A stretch of 64,000 nt of DNA from Bradyrhizobium sp. WD16 (lineage in GTDB: Bacteria > Pseudomonadota > Alphaproteobacteria > Rhizobiales > Xanthobacteraceae). A program made the position numbers and the translations under genes. Shown piece after piece: positions 35,501 to 43,043 of this stretch. The notes beneath the pieces are model-generated. The model did not search any database and was not told the origin of the DNA. It saw only the letters and a program-made list of their open reading frames with translations. Location of the stretch: NCBI RefSeq assembly GCF_024181725.1, contig NZ_CP028908.1:3151501-3215500 (forward strand), given 5' to 3'. The first letter of the stretch is position 1. Each line of letters starts with the position of its first letter.

Positions 35501-36929
35501 CGCGGTGCTGAGCGTGACCGTCGACACGATAGCGCCGACCGCACCGGTTCTGGTCAGCGACACCATCGTCAACACCGATCACGTCGCGCTGGCGGGGACC
35601 GCCGAGGCGAACAGCAGCATCAAGGTCTATGACGGCACGACCGCCGTCGGCACGGCGACGACCAGCGCGAGCGGTGCCTGGAGCCTGACCACGACCGCAT
35701 TGGCCGATGGGGCCCATGCCCTGAGCGCGACGGCGACCGACGTCGCCGGCAACGTCAGCACCCTCTCGGCGCCGCTCGATCTGGTGATCAATGTCACGAC
35801 GCCGCCGCCCGTGATCGCCTCGTTCTCGACGGACAGCGGCGTCCTGGGAGACCACATCACCAACGACAATACGCCGACCCTGGCCGGAACGGCGGTCGCC
35901 AACAGCACCGTCAAGGTGTTCGACGGCACCACTCAGGTCGGGACCACGACAGCCAATGGCAGCGGCCAATGGACGCTGACGACGCCGACGCTCGGCGACG
36001 GCAGCCACAGCCTGACGGCGACCGACACCGATTCGTCGGGCCACACCAGCGCCGCATCGGCTGCCTTGTCGGTCACCATCGACACCCACCCGCCGGTCGC
36101 GCCGACCATGGCGGTCTATGCGCAGGACGGCAGCGCCGTCGGCGGCACGACGACGCTCACCGACCTGATCCTCAAGGGAGCGGCCGAAGCCAACAGCACC
36201 GTGAAGGTGTTCGACGGCACGACCCAGATCGGATCGGCCACCGCCAACGGCACCGGCGCCTGGAATTTCGACACCGGCCATCTGGCCAGCGGCCAGCACA
36301 GCTTCACGTCGACCGACACCGACATCGCCGGCAATATCGGCCCCGCGTCGGCGACCCAGGCGGTTGCCGTGATCGCACCGATCGAGTTCACGAATCTGTC
36401 CGAGAATTCCGGCCATATCGCCACCATCAAGGGCACCGCCGACGCCTACAGCCAGATCACGGTGTACGAAGGCAGCACCTCGCTGGGATCGGTCCAGGCG
36501 GCGGCCAACGGCGCCTGGAGCTTCGCGACCGGCCCCTTGTCGAACGTTGTGCACATCTTCACCGCCCAGGAGGTGAACAGCGCCGGCCAGACGATCGCCA
36601 CGAGCTCGGGCGAGGCGATCCTCGGCTCGACCCGCGGCGACACGCTGACGAGCACAGCGGGCAACGACTTATTCCTCGGTAGGGCCGGGGCAGATACGTT
36701 CGTGTTTTCCGCAAATTTCGGCCACGACGTCATCAAGGACTTTGCTGCCGGCGGTGGAGGTCACGACACGATCCAGTTCAGCGCGACCGTGTTCGACAGC
36801 TTCGCGAGCGTGCTTTCCCACGCCTCCCAGGTCGGGCATGACATCGTCATTGCGACGGGGAGCGATACGTTGACGCTCAAGAACACAAACCTCGCCTCGC
36901 TCAACCAGCACGACTTCCATTTCGTGTGA
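32589..36929 (+). CDS. Large secreted protein B: duplicated beta-helix/Ig units with RTX-like tail
   Basis: 1,446 aa from the GTG at 32589 (strong GAAGGAGG upstream). Layout: beta-helix 1 (about 8-253), four Ig-like repeats (254-632), beta-helix 2 (about 637-883), four more Ig-like repeats (884-1262), a final Ig-like domain (IEFTNLSEN, about 1264-1340) and an RTX-like C-terminal tail (about 1341-1446) with GNDLFLGRAGADTFVF, HDVIKDF and HDTIQF. The beta-helix domains keep GSGNDG and EPHYDGI(Q/E)IDG. The two 630-residue units are almost identical, much more so than to protein A. No signal peptide; the tail and the exporter 80 bases downstream indicate type I secretion. Two beta-helix modules could allow multivalent polysaccharide contact. 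Confidence 0.88.
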   Translation: MATISTSGWPDLSNTGVPSGVTLTPSGDLIITQAGAVVSGLNIQGSVYINAPNVTLIDCKVTSASFAVVQIADGVTGAVVQNCEINGVGSGNDGSLGINGQGTFIANNIYNVTDGINVTGSSLIKDNYIHDLQASGEPHYDGIQIDGGVSNVTISHNTVINSYDQTAAIMIDNYFGPISNISVDNNLLAGGGYTVYADAQFSGGPITGVSFTNNHMASGLWGYTDFNQTSPVYTGNINDGTALIATLNSPANDVPPAPAIEAWSPDTGVVGDGITDANKVTLTGTAAANSTVKVYDGTTQIGATLANAIGAWSLVTAVLNDATHILTATATNAAGLTSGASAVLSVTVDTIAPTAPVLVSDTIVNTDHVALAGTAEANSSIKVYDGTTAVGTATTSASGAWSLTTTALADGAHALSATATDVAGNVSTLSAPLDLVINVTTPPPVIASFSTDSGVLGDHITNDNTPTLAGTAVANSTIKVFDGTTQVGTTTANGSGQWTLTTPTLGDGSHSLTATDTDSSGHTSAASAALSVTIDTHPPVAPTMAVYAQDGSAVGGTTTLTDLILKGAAEANSTVKVFDGTTQIGSATANGTGAWNFDTGHLASGQHSFTSTDTDIAGNVGPASATQAVTVAASTGGGWPDLSNTGVPSGVTLTPSGDLIITQAGAVVSGLNIQGSVYINAPNVTLIDCKVTSANFVVVQIADGVTGAVVQNCEINGVGSGNDGCEGISGQGTFIGNNIYNVEDGISVTGPSLIKDNYIHDLKASGEPHYDGIEIDGGVSNVTISHNTVINSYDQTAAIMIDNYFGPISNISVDNNLLAGGGYTVYADAQFSGGPITGVSFTNNHMASGLWGYTDFNQTSPVYTGNVNDGTALIATLNSPANDVPPAPAIEAWSPDTGVVGDGITDANKVTLTGTAAANSTVKVYDGTTQIGATLANAIGAWSLVTAVLNDATHILTATATNAAGLTSGASAVLSVTVDTIAPTAPVLVSDTIVNTDHVALAGTAEANSSIKVYDGTTAVGTATTSASGAWSLTTTALADGAHALSATATDVAGNVSTLSAPLDLVINVTTPPPVIASFSTDSGVLGDHITNDNTPTLAGTAVANSTVKVFDGTTQVGTTTANGSGQWTLTTPTLGDGSHSLTATDTDSSGHTSAASAALSVTIDTHPPVAPTMAVYAQDGSAVGGTTTLTDLILKGAAEANSTVKVFDGTTQIGSATANGTGAWNFDTGHLASGQHSFTSTDTDIAGNIGPASATQAVAVIAPIEFTNLSENSGHIATIKGTADAYSQITVYEGSTSLGSVQAAANGAWSFATGPLSNVVHIFTAQEVNSAGQTIATSSGEAILGSTRGDTLTSTAGNDLFLGRAGADTFVFSANFGHDVIKDFAAGGGGHDTIQFSATVFDSFASVLSHASQVGHDIVIATGSDTLTLKNTNLASLNQHDFHFV
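32611..36390 (+). repeat. Tandem 1,890-bp direct repeat inside protein B gene
   Basis: Bases 32611-34500 and 34501-36390 are direct repeats offset by exactly 1,890 bp (630 codons). Identity is close to complete over most of the Ig-coding part and lower over the first 300 bases, where synonymous and missense changes cluster (for example SLGINGQ against CEGISGQ). The pattern fits recent duplication with homogenisation or with faster divergence of the helix N-terminus. The repeat is a substrate for RecA-dependent loss or gain of a whole unit. Confidence 0.9.
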
Positions 36930-37009
36930 GCGGATTTGTCCGCTGATGCGAATAGTCGCCAATCCGCGTGAGAGATCATTCCGACGAAAAATGGTTCAGG
37001 GGAAGCGCC

Positions 37010-38965
37010 ATGACTGACTTCGAACGGCGGGGGGAGGAGTCCCCACCGCCCGCCACTGCCGACAACACTCAGGTCTCGCATTCTTCGGTGTTCAATGCGG
37101 CGCCTGGTCTCGTCGCCGAGCGTGTGCGATCGCTGTCGCGCATCGTCGAGCTGACCGCGGGGGTGGAGCGGTCGATCGAGACCGTGCGGCGACGACTGTT
37201 CTCCGGCCGAACGCGACCGGCGGACGACTATGACGGGCTACGATCCGAGGTCGCCGGCTTCCTGGCGTCGTGCCGCCGGATCTTCTGGGGGCTCGCGGCG
37301 TTCAGCGGCCTGGGCAATCTGTTGATGCTCACCGGCTCGTTCTTCATGCTCCAGGTCTATGACCGGGTGCTGCCTAGCCGAAGCGTGCCGACCCTTATCG
37401 GCCTGCTGGTCCTGGCGACGGTGCTGTATCTGTTCCAGGGGGGCCTCGACCTCGTCCGCAGCCGGATCAGCGTGCGTATCGGCCGTCATTTCGACGAACG
37501 GCTGGGGCTCCGGGTGTTCGACGCCGTCGTGCGGCTGCCGCTGAAGACCCGCAGCGACGGCGACGGATTGCAGCCCTTGCGCGACCTCGACCAGGTCCGC
37601 AGCTTCCTGTCCGGCGGCGGGCCGTCGGCGCTGTTCGATCTGCCGTGGATGCCGATCTATCTCGGCATCTGCTTCCTGTTCCATTTCTGGATCGGGGTCA
37701 CCGCGCTGACCGGCGCGTTGGTGCTGGTCGGCATCACGGTGCTGACCGAGATGCGCACGAGAGGGCCGGCGAAGGCGTTTTCGCGTCTTGCGGTATCGCG
37801 CAGCGCACTGGCCGCCGAGGGGCGGCGTAATGCCGAAGTGCTGCAGGCCATGGGCATGCGGCGACAAGCTGCGCAGCGCTGGCAGGACGTCAACAGCAAG
37901 TATCTCGCCGCCCATGAACGGGCGAGCGACGTCGCCAGTGGACTCGGCGGGATCTCCAAAGTATTTCGTTCGATCCTGCAGTCTCTGGTACTTGCGGTCG
38001 GCGCCTATCTCGTCATCAACCAGGAATCGACGGCAGGCATCATCATCGCCGGCTCGATCCTGACGGCGCGGGCGTTGTCGCCGGTCGAGATCGCCATCGC
38101 CAACTGGAAGGGCTTCGTCGCGGCACGGCAGTCCGGCGACCGGCTGGACCAGCTTCTCAAACTCCTGCCGGAGGAAGAGGAGCCGTTGGCGCTGCCGGCC
38201 CCAAGCCAGGCGCTCGTGGTCGAGCAGCTCCATGTCGCGGCGCCGGACTCCGAGAAGCAGATCCTGACGGACGTTTCATTCGAGTTGCGCAGCGGCCAGG
38301 CCGTCGGAATCATCGGTCCGAGCGGATCCGGCAAGTCGGCGTTGGCACGGGCGCTGGTCGGGGTGTGGCCGCGACTTCGCGGCAGGATCAAGCTCGACAA
38401 CGCGGCGCTGGATCAGTGGTCGGCGGAGGCGATGGGCAAGCATATCGGCTACCTGCCGCAGGACGTCGAACTGTTCGAGGGCAGCATCGCCGTCAATATC
38501 GCGCGCTTCGATGAGCAGGCGACGCCGGGCGCGGTGCTGGAAGCTGCCAAAGCGGCCGGGGCGCATGACCTGATCCTGTCGCTGCCGGATGGATATGCCA
38601 CGAGTGTCGGCGAGGGGGGCATGGCGCTGTCCGCCGGACAGCGGCAGCGGATCGGATTGGCCCGCGCCTTCTACGGCAATCCGTTCCTCGTCGTCCTCGA
38701 TGAGCCGTCGTCGAATCTGGATGCCGATGGCGAGGAGGCGCTCACCGAGGCGATCCAGAGCGCTCGCCGTCGTGGCGGCATCGCCGTCGTGATCGCGCAT
38801 CGTCCCAAGGCGCTCGATGCCGTCGACCAGGTTCTCGTCATCGGCGAGGGCAGGGTCAAGTCGTTCGGGCCGAAGGAGGAAGTGCTGCGGAAAGTGCTGC
38901 GGCCCCCCGTGCCGCTCAAGGTCGTGGCGGAGAACCAGGGAGGCGGACGATGGACCGCGAGATGA
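37010..38965 (+). CDS. Type I secretion ABC exporter, PrtD/AprD-like
   Basis: 651 aa from the ATG at 37010 with AGGGGAAG upstream; the start at 36968 lacks one. A charged N-terminal extension of about 85 residues precedes the membrane domain (about 90-400), with FFMLQVYDRVLPSRSVPTL as in the PrtD family. The ATPase has Walker A GPSGSGKS near residue 434, the PrtD-type signature LSAGQRQRIGLARA near 540, Walker B LVVLDEPSSNLD near 560 and H-loop IAHR near 594. It lacks the C39-like domain found in exporter 1, so the two systems are of different types. It lies just downstream of the two RTX-tailed proteins, its likely substrates, and overlaps the adaptor gene. Confidence 0.93.
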   Translation: MTDFERRGEESPPPATADNTQVSHSSVFNAAPGLVAERVRSLSRIVELTAGVERSIETVRRRLFSGRTRPADDYDGLRSEVAGFLASCRRIFWGLAAFSGLGNLLMLTGSFFMLQVYDRVLPSRSVPTLIGLLVLATVLYLFQGGLDLVRSRISVRIGRHFDERLGLRVFDAVVRLPLKTRSDGDGLQPLRDLDQVRSFLSGGGPSALFDLPWMPIYLGICFLFHFWIGVTALTGALVLVGITVLTEMRTRGPAKAFSRLAVSRSALAAEGRRNAEVLQAMGMRRQAAQRWQDVNSKYLAAHERASDVASGLGGISKVFRSILQSLVLAVGAYLVINQESTAGIIIAGSILTARALSPVEIAIANWKGFVAARQSGDRLDQLLKLLPEEEEPLALPAPSQALVVEQLHVAAPDSEKQILTDVSFELRSGQAVGIIGPSGSGKSALARALVGVWPRLRGRIKLDNAALDQWSAEAMGKHIGYLPQDVELFEGSIAVNIARFDEQATPGAVLEAAKAAGAHDLILSLPDGYATSVGEGGMALSAGQRQRIGLARAFYGNPFLVVLDEPSSNLDADGEEALTEAIQSARRRGGIAVVIAHRPKALDAVDQVLVIGEGRVKSFGPKEEVLRKVLRPPVPLKVVAENQGGGRWTAR

Positions 38966-40263
38966 CATCGGCGCTGCATTCGATCCAGCGCTACATGATC
39001 GTCGGCATGATCATGGTCGGCTGCGTGACGTTCGGCATCGGCGGCTGGGCCGCAACGACGCAATTGTCGGGTGCGGTGATCGGCCAAGGGGTCGTTGTGG
39101 TGGATTCGAGCGTCAAGAAGGTGCAGCACGCGACCGGCGGCATCGTCGGCGAGCTCCGCGTCAGGGACGGCGACCGGGTCAATGCCGGCGACATCCTGAT
39201 CCGCCTTGACGAGACCCAGACCCTGGCGAACGCGACGATCGTCACCAAGAGCCTCGACGAACTTCTCGCCCGCCAGGCCCGCCTCGAGGCCGAGCGTGAC
39301 GCTGCCGACCAGATCGTGTTTCCGAAAGCGCTGATCGAGCGGACAAAGGACGCCAATTCGGAAGCGGGACGCGCGATCGCCGCCGAGCGGACACTGTTCG
39401 ACCTGCGCCGGGAGGCCCGGAGCGGGCAGCGGGCGCAGCTCAAGGAGCGAAGCACGCAGCTTCAGGACGAGATCAAGGGATACCTCGGCCAGGCGGAGGC
39501 CAAGCAGAAGGAAGTCGATCTCATTCATCAGGAGCTCGATGGCGTTCGCACCCTCTGGCAGAAGAACCTTGTTCCGATCACGCGCTTGACGGCCCTGGAG
39601 CGCGACGCCGCCCGGCTCGAGGGCGAGCGTAGTCAACTGGCCGGAATGGTCGCCCAGGCCAAGGGCAAGATCGCAGAAATCGAGTTGCAGATCATCCAGG
39701 TCGATCAGGACCTGCGGTCGGAAGTCGGCAAGGACCTGATCGAGACGCGCTCGAAGCTGTCCGAAATGACCGAGCGCAAGACGGCGGCGGTCGACCAGCT
39801 CAATCGCATCGATATCCGGGCGCCGCAATCCGGCCGGGTCCACGAGCTCTCGGTCCACACCGTCGGCGGCGTCATTTCTCCCGGCGAGCAGATCATGCTG
39901 ATCGTTCCGGACGCGGACGCACTGGCCGTCGAGGTCAAGATCGCGACCCGCGACATCGATCAGGTGTTTGTCGGGCAGACCGCGACGATGCGGTTCGCTG
40001 CCTTCAATCAGAAGACGACGCCAGAGATCGAAGGTGATGTCAGCGTGGTCTCGGCCGATCTGATCCAGGACCAGAGAACCGGAACGAGCTATTATACCGT
40101 ACGCGTGGTGCTCAAGCCCGACGAGCTTGCCAAGTTGGGCTCGGCCAAGCTGCTCCCGGGCATGCCCGTGGATGTCTTCATCAAGACGCCGGGGCGAACC
40201 GCGCTGTCCTATCTGACCAAGCCGTTGCGGGACCAGGCGGAGCGCGCCTTCAAGGAGCGCTGA
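38950..40263 (+). CDS. HlyD-family adaptor of type I secretion system 2, PrtE-like
   Basis: 437 aa; the ATG lies 16 bases inside the end of the ABC gene. One N-terminal transmembrane helix (about 15-35), the lipoyl half VVDSSVKKVQHATGGIVGEL typical of the PrtE subgroup, long coiled-coil (about 90-285) with DLIHQELDGVRTLWQKNLVP, a second lipoyl half DIRAPQSGRVHELSVHTVGG and a beta-barrel ending GMPVDVFIKTPGRTALSYL. It bridges the PrtD-like exporter and an outer-membrane TolC-type channel that is not in this window. The stop codon lies in a strong terminator-like hairpin. Confidence 0.93.
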   Translation: MDREMTSALHSIQRYMIVGMIMVGCVTFGIGGWAATTQLSGAVIGQGVVVVDSSVKKVQHATGGIVGELRVRDGDRVNAGDILIRLDETQTLANATIVTKSLDELLARQARLEAERDAADQIVFPKALIERTKDANSEAGRAIAAERTLFDLRREARSGQRAQLKERSTQLQDEIKGYLGQAEAKQKEVDLIHQELDGVRTLWQKNLVPITRLTALERDAARLEGERSQLAGMVAQAKGKIAEIELQIIQVDQDLRSEVGKDLIETRSKLSEMTERKTAAVDQLNRIDIRAPQSGRVHELSVHTVGGVISPGEQIMLIVPDADALAVEVKIATRDIDQVFVGQTATMRFAAFNQKTTPEIEGDVSVVSADLIQDQRTGTSYYTVRVVLKPDELAKLGSAKLLPGMPVDVFIKTPGRTALSYLTKPLRDQAERAFKER

Positions 40264-40275
40264 GGCGCTCCTTGA
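40250..40275. terminator. Bidirectional hairpin between convergent genes
   Basis: TCAAGGAGCGC, a four-base TGAG loop and the exact complement GCGCTCCTTGA form an 11-bp perfect stem. It surrounds the stop codon of the second HlyD gene and ends nine bases before the stop of the convergent phosphatase. There is no strong U-tract, so intrinsic termination is probable rather than certain. Confidence 0.55.
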
Positions 40276-40284
40276 TGCAGGCCA

Positions 40285-41034
40285 TCATGCCGGCAATGGC
40301 GCGATGGCCGAGCCGTCGATGACGACGCAGGTGAGGCGCCCGGTCGCGAACGCTCCGGTGTCGATGTTGATCCGGTTCGGCCGGATGTCGGGCGCATGCA
40401 CCGGTGTATGGCCGTGGACGACGAAGCGTTCGAACGGTTGCTCGTGAGCGAGAAAATCCTCGCGGATCCAGAGCAGGTCGTCTTCCGTCTGCTGGTGGAT
40501 CGGAACGCCCGGTCGAATCCCGGCGTGGACGAACAGAAAGTCGCCGCAGTCGAACGAAAGCTCGAGCGACTGCAGGAAATCGAGGTGCTCCTTGGGTACC
40601 GCGGCGGTCAGCTCGTCGGCGAGGGCGATTTGTTCGTGGCGCTCAGGGCTTATCGTCGGCCTCAATCCGTAGGACAGCAGGGTTTCGAGACCGCCGCATA
40701 GTCGCCATTCATCCAGCGTTCGCGAATCCGAGAGAAACCGCGGCAGGAAGGTCTCGTGATTGCCGCGCAGGAAGATCGCCTCTCGGCCGCGCCGCCACTG
40801 TAGCAGCAGCTCGAAGACCTCTCGCGACGCCGGCCCCCTGTCGATGTAATCGCCGACAAAGACGCTGATCGCCCGTTCCGCCGGCCGGCGCCGGCAATCG
40901 GCATCGATGTTCGACAGCACGCGGCCGAGGAGATCGGCGCGGCCGTGAATGTCACCGATCGCGTAGATCCTGACCCCGCGGGGCAGGGCTGCGAGCTGTC
41001 GGCCGTTGCGGATCGGGGGAGGGCTCCACACCAC
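40285..41034 (-). CDS. Metallophosphoesterase (PPP-type serine/threonine phosphatase-like)
   Basis: 249 aa from a GTG at 41034. Metal-binding motifs of the PPP-like superfamily are complete: YAIGDIHGRADLL (DxH), FVGDYIDRGPASREV (GDxxDRG) and IFLRGNHET (GNHE), with later His residues in LFVHAGIRPG and RFVVHGHTPV (GHT). The family includes lambda-type phosphatases and diadenosine tetraphosphatases; here the length and motifs fit a small cytosolic phosphatase. It is convergent with the type I secretion operon and may be unrelated to it. Substrate unknown. Confidence 0.88.
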   Translation of the reverse strand: MVWSPPPIRNGRQLAALPRGVRIYAIGDIHGRADLLGRVLSNIDADCRRRPAERAISVFVGDYIDRGPASREVFELLLQWRRGREAIFLRGNHETFLPRFLSDSRTLDEWRLCGGLETLLSYGLRPTISPERHEQIALADELTAAVPKEHLDFLQSLELSFDCGDFLFVHAGIRPGVPIHQQTEDDLLWIREDFLAHEQPFERFVVHGHTPVHAPDIRPNRINIDTGAFATGRLTCVVIDGSAIAPLPA

Positions 41035-41046
41035 GTCGGCCTCGGT

Positions 41047-41448
41047 TCACGCTTGAGCCATGCGTTGCCGCGGCGGCTCGGCCGTGTACGGCGGGGGAAT
41101 CGCCGGGCCGTCATGAGCTTCGTCCACGGCCGCTGCGGTCGTTGGCGGCGGCTGGCGGACGATCGTCAGCATCGTCCGGCCCTGCGAGGGGCGATCTGTC
41201 AGTCGCGGCGTCCGTGCGGCCGAGGTTCGAGACAGCCGCGCCGGCGCCTTACGGCGCGACATTCGCTCGCGCTCGGCCAACTGCCGCAGCCCTTCGATGG
41301 TTTGCGCGACTGCCGGGCTCGGATCCCGCGGCGCGCCGAAATAACGCCCGCTGACGACATCCCTGCGCCCGCGCCAGAAGTTCATCGCCCCGAGCGAGGC
41401 GAGCAGGATGATTTCGGCGCCCAGCATGACGAGCAGCTCGTGCGGCAT
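41047..41448 (-). CDS. Small membrane-anchored protein of unknown function
   Basis: 133 aa from the ATG at 41448. One N-terminal hydrophobic helix (LLVMLGAEIILLASLGAMNF) is followed by a basic linker (WRGRRD) and a hydrophilic, Pro/Ala/Arg-rich tail, so the tail is probably cytoplasmic. No known domain recognised. No Shine-Dalgarno is visible upstream; the region before the start is unusually AT-rich and shared with the divergent gene at 41623. It is separated from the phosphatase gene by 12 bases and may be co-transcribed with it. Confidence 0.6.
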   Translation of the reverse strand: MPHELLVMLGAEIILLASLGAMNFWRGRRDVVSGRYFGAPRDPSPAVAQTIEGLRQLAERERMSRRKAPARLSRTSAARTPRLTDRPSQGRTMLTIVRQPPPTTAAAVDEAHDGPAIPPPYTAEPPRQRMAQA

Positions 41449-41622
41449 GATTTAATCATATTTTTATTGGTCATTGAAGGCAACTCGTTCGATCGGGCCT
41501 CGTATTCACCTTGTCGAGCAAAAACATGATGCAAGACGGCTGATTGGGTGATCATTAAATAATGTGGACATCATTTTAAATGCAAGGTATATTTAAATTT
41601 TAATTGAGGCGAGGGGGAGAGC
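41449..41622. promoter_or_regulatory. AT-rich divergent promoter region
   Basis: Of the whole window this 174-bp gap has one of the densest sets of AT-rich words: GATTTAATCATATTTTTATTGG at its left end, CATTAAATAATG near 41555, CATTTTAAATGC near 41573 and TATATTTAAATTTTAATTG at 41588-41606. These match the words at EPS promoters. The divergent genes on each side are the small membrane protein and the 87-residue protein, the latter with a GAGGGGGAG ribosome-binding site. Confidence 0.5.
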
Positions 41623-41886
41623 ATGGCGGCCGAGTTGACGCACGAGGTTGCGTGGGACGGTCAGGCACTCCTCGTGGAAGCCGCGACCGATCATGGCAAG
41701 GTGACCTGCAAGGTGCCTCGCGAAACCGTACATTCGCTGCGGATCTATTCTGATGCCATCGGCCGTGAGATCCAGCTCGAACGGTATCAGATCGTGGAAA
41801 AGCTGGCGCCGTACCTGCTCGCCAAATTGTCGGGAGCGGACGCCGGCGCCATGCTGGAACTGCATCCATGGGAGGTCCACGACTGA
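41623..41886 (+). CDS. Small 87-residue protein, possibly DUF1488-like
   Basis: 87 aa, ATG after GAGGGGGAG. Compact alpha/beta-looking sequence: WDGQALLVEAATDHGKVTC, PRETVHSL, then a helical ERYQIVEKLAPYLLAKL and acidic end. The pattern of a short beta segment with TC(K)VP followed by a helix resembles DUF1488-type proteins, which are small and of unknown function; the assignment is tentative. It is driven from the AT-rich region with the words seen at EPS promoters, so it may belong to the same regulon. Confidence 0.65.
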   Translation: MAAELTHEVAWDGQALLVEAATDHGKVTCKVPRETVHSLRIYSDAIGREIQLERYQIVEKLAPYLLAKLSGADAGAMLELHPWEVHD

Positions 41887-41975
41887 GGGGGCGTGGGCCG
41901 GTCGGGACGGTTCCGCGCCGGTGGTCGGCCGATGGACTTTGCCGACGGACTTCGGTACGGCGTCCGGACAGCCCC

Positions 41976-42533
41976 TTATCGAACCTTTGCCGGAGAGCCG
42001 AAGGCCTTCGTGCCTGCTGGAATATCGCAGTTGACGAGTGAATTCGCGCCGATGATCGCCTTGTCGCCGATCGTGACCCCCATCTGAACGATCGCATTTG
42101 GTCCGATATAAACGCCGTGGCCGATCCTGGTCGGAGCGTAGTCGACCGGCAATTCGCCGAGCGAAATCGAGCGATTCACAGTGTGGTGAGTGTAGATTTG
42201 AGCACCGGCTGATATCGAACACCAATCGCCGATCTGTAAGCCGCCACCCGAGCCATCGAGGATGCACCCCGGTCCGATCCAGGTATGGCGGCCGACCTTG
42301 ACGTCGCCCAGCACGAGCACGTTGTCGTACATGGTGGTGCCCTCGCCGAAGCCATAGGCGACGGCATTGTCGCCGCGTTCGGTGAGGAGGTCCCCGACCG
42401 GGACCCTGCGGTTGAATTGCTGCTTCTTGCGCGTCGCAAGAATGCCGAGAGCGCGCCGGATCAGCCTGAGCCAGTCGTCGACCTCGTCGTCGATATTCTC
42501 GATAGGCGTTTGGGGGTCGAACCTGGACGGCAT
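41976..42533 (-). CDS. Hexapeptide-repeat acyltransferase (LbH)
   Basis: 185 aa from the ATG at 42533, chosen because AAGGTG lies six bases upstream; a GTG at 42542 is the alternative. The N-terminal 60 residues are helical and charged; the rest is left-handed beta-helix with hexapeptide repeats: LVLGDVKVGRHTWIG, LQIGDWCSISAGA, the active-type YTHHTVNRS loop with His, and IGHGVYIGPNAIVQ...IGDKAIIGANSLV. It ends KAFGSPAKVR, as in CAT-type xenobiotic/sugar O-acetyltransferases. A role in acetylating the EPS is reasonable by proximity but the gene is separated from the main cluster by 1-2 kb of other genes. Confidence 0.85.
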   Translation of the reverse strand: MPSRFDPQTPIENIDDEVDDWLRLIRRALGILATRKKQQFNRRVPVGDLLTERGDNAVAYGFGEGTTMYDNVLVLGDVKVGRHTWIGPGCILDGSGGGLQIGDWCSISAGAQIYTHHTVNRSISLGELPVDYAPTRIGHGVYIGPNAIVQMGVTIGDKAIIGANSLVNCDIPAGTKAFGSPAKVR

Positions 42534-42592
42534 CGCAAGCACCTTGCGCGTCGGATCGGGAAATGGTCGCCGCTGCTAGGCGGCTGTGCAAT

Positions 42593-42758
42593 CTAGTGTC
42601 CCGTCTCCGAATTACCGCTTCGTTTGCCTCACCCTCGCACGGTAATTCGGAGACATCGGGACACTAGCAAAATCAAAAAGCTAGTGTGGCTTATGTCTCG
42701 CAATTGCCTATGAGAGGCTTGCCGCAAAGGTATAGGCAATTGCGAGACGCCACACTAG
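42593..42758 (+). repeat. Compound palindromic repeat (CTAG-ended), copy 3
   Basis: Same two-hairpin structure and orientation as the copy at 21.5 kb: CTAGTGTCCCGTCTCCGAAT...ATTCGGAGACATCGGGACACTAG, a CAAAATCAAAAAG spacer, then CTAGTGTGGC...GTCTCGCAATTGCCTA...TAGGCAATTGCGAGAC...CACACTAG. Lies just upstream of the acyltransferase start region, in the divergent gap before the CRP-like site. Confidence 0.88.
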
Positions 42759-42855
42759 CTGATCCTGTATTCGACGATAAAGCGATTTAAAAGGCCGGAA
42801 GGGGCCTAATCCCGCCCCCGAACGTATGTCCGGGAGCCCTCTGCGAGGGGCGATC

Positions 42856-42871
42856 TGTGAGCTCAGTCACA
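42856..42871. promoter_or_regulatory. CRP/FNR-like palindrome TGTGA-N6-TCACA
   Basis: TGTGAGCTCAGTCACA matches the consensus half-sites of CRP-family regulators exactly, with the canonical six-base spacer. An AT-rich CATAATTAAATAG follows at about 42923-42935 and TATTTATTTTATCG at 43010-43023, and the small ORF starts at 43044. The site is 170 bases upstream of that start, so it could act as an activator site for a promoter between them. Confidence 0.45.
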
Positions 42872-43043
42872 TTGGTATGCACTATTCGGGCGTATGGTTG
42901 CGCCGCCCGGGGATTATGCGGGGCATAATTAAATAGCCCAGCCGAGCGTGGGGTCGCGGAGAAGGACCCGCGTGTCACGGCGATTATTTGGAACGAAGTT
43001 ATTCTATCGAGTATTTATTTTATCGCCGGGGTAGGGGCGCGGG

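Noticed and set aside
32611-36390. Possible CRISPR or phage-type repeats
   Set aside because: The repeats are long, in frame and encode protein domains; there are no short direct repeats with unique spacers.
32625-36554. Minus-strand ORFs of 594 and 679 aa antisense to protein B
   Set aside because: They repeat because the DNA beneath them is duplicated. There is no start signal and no family match; composition is shadow-like.
42787-42978. 63-aa minus-strand ORF
   Set aside because: It covers the CRP-like site and AT-rich promoter words, and has no ribosome-binding site or known features.
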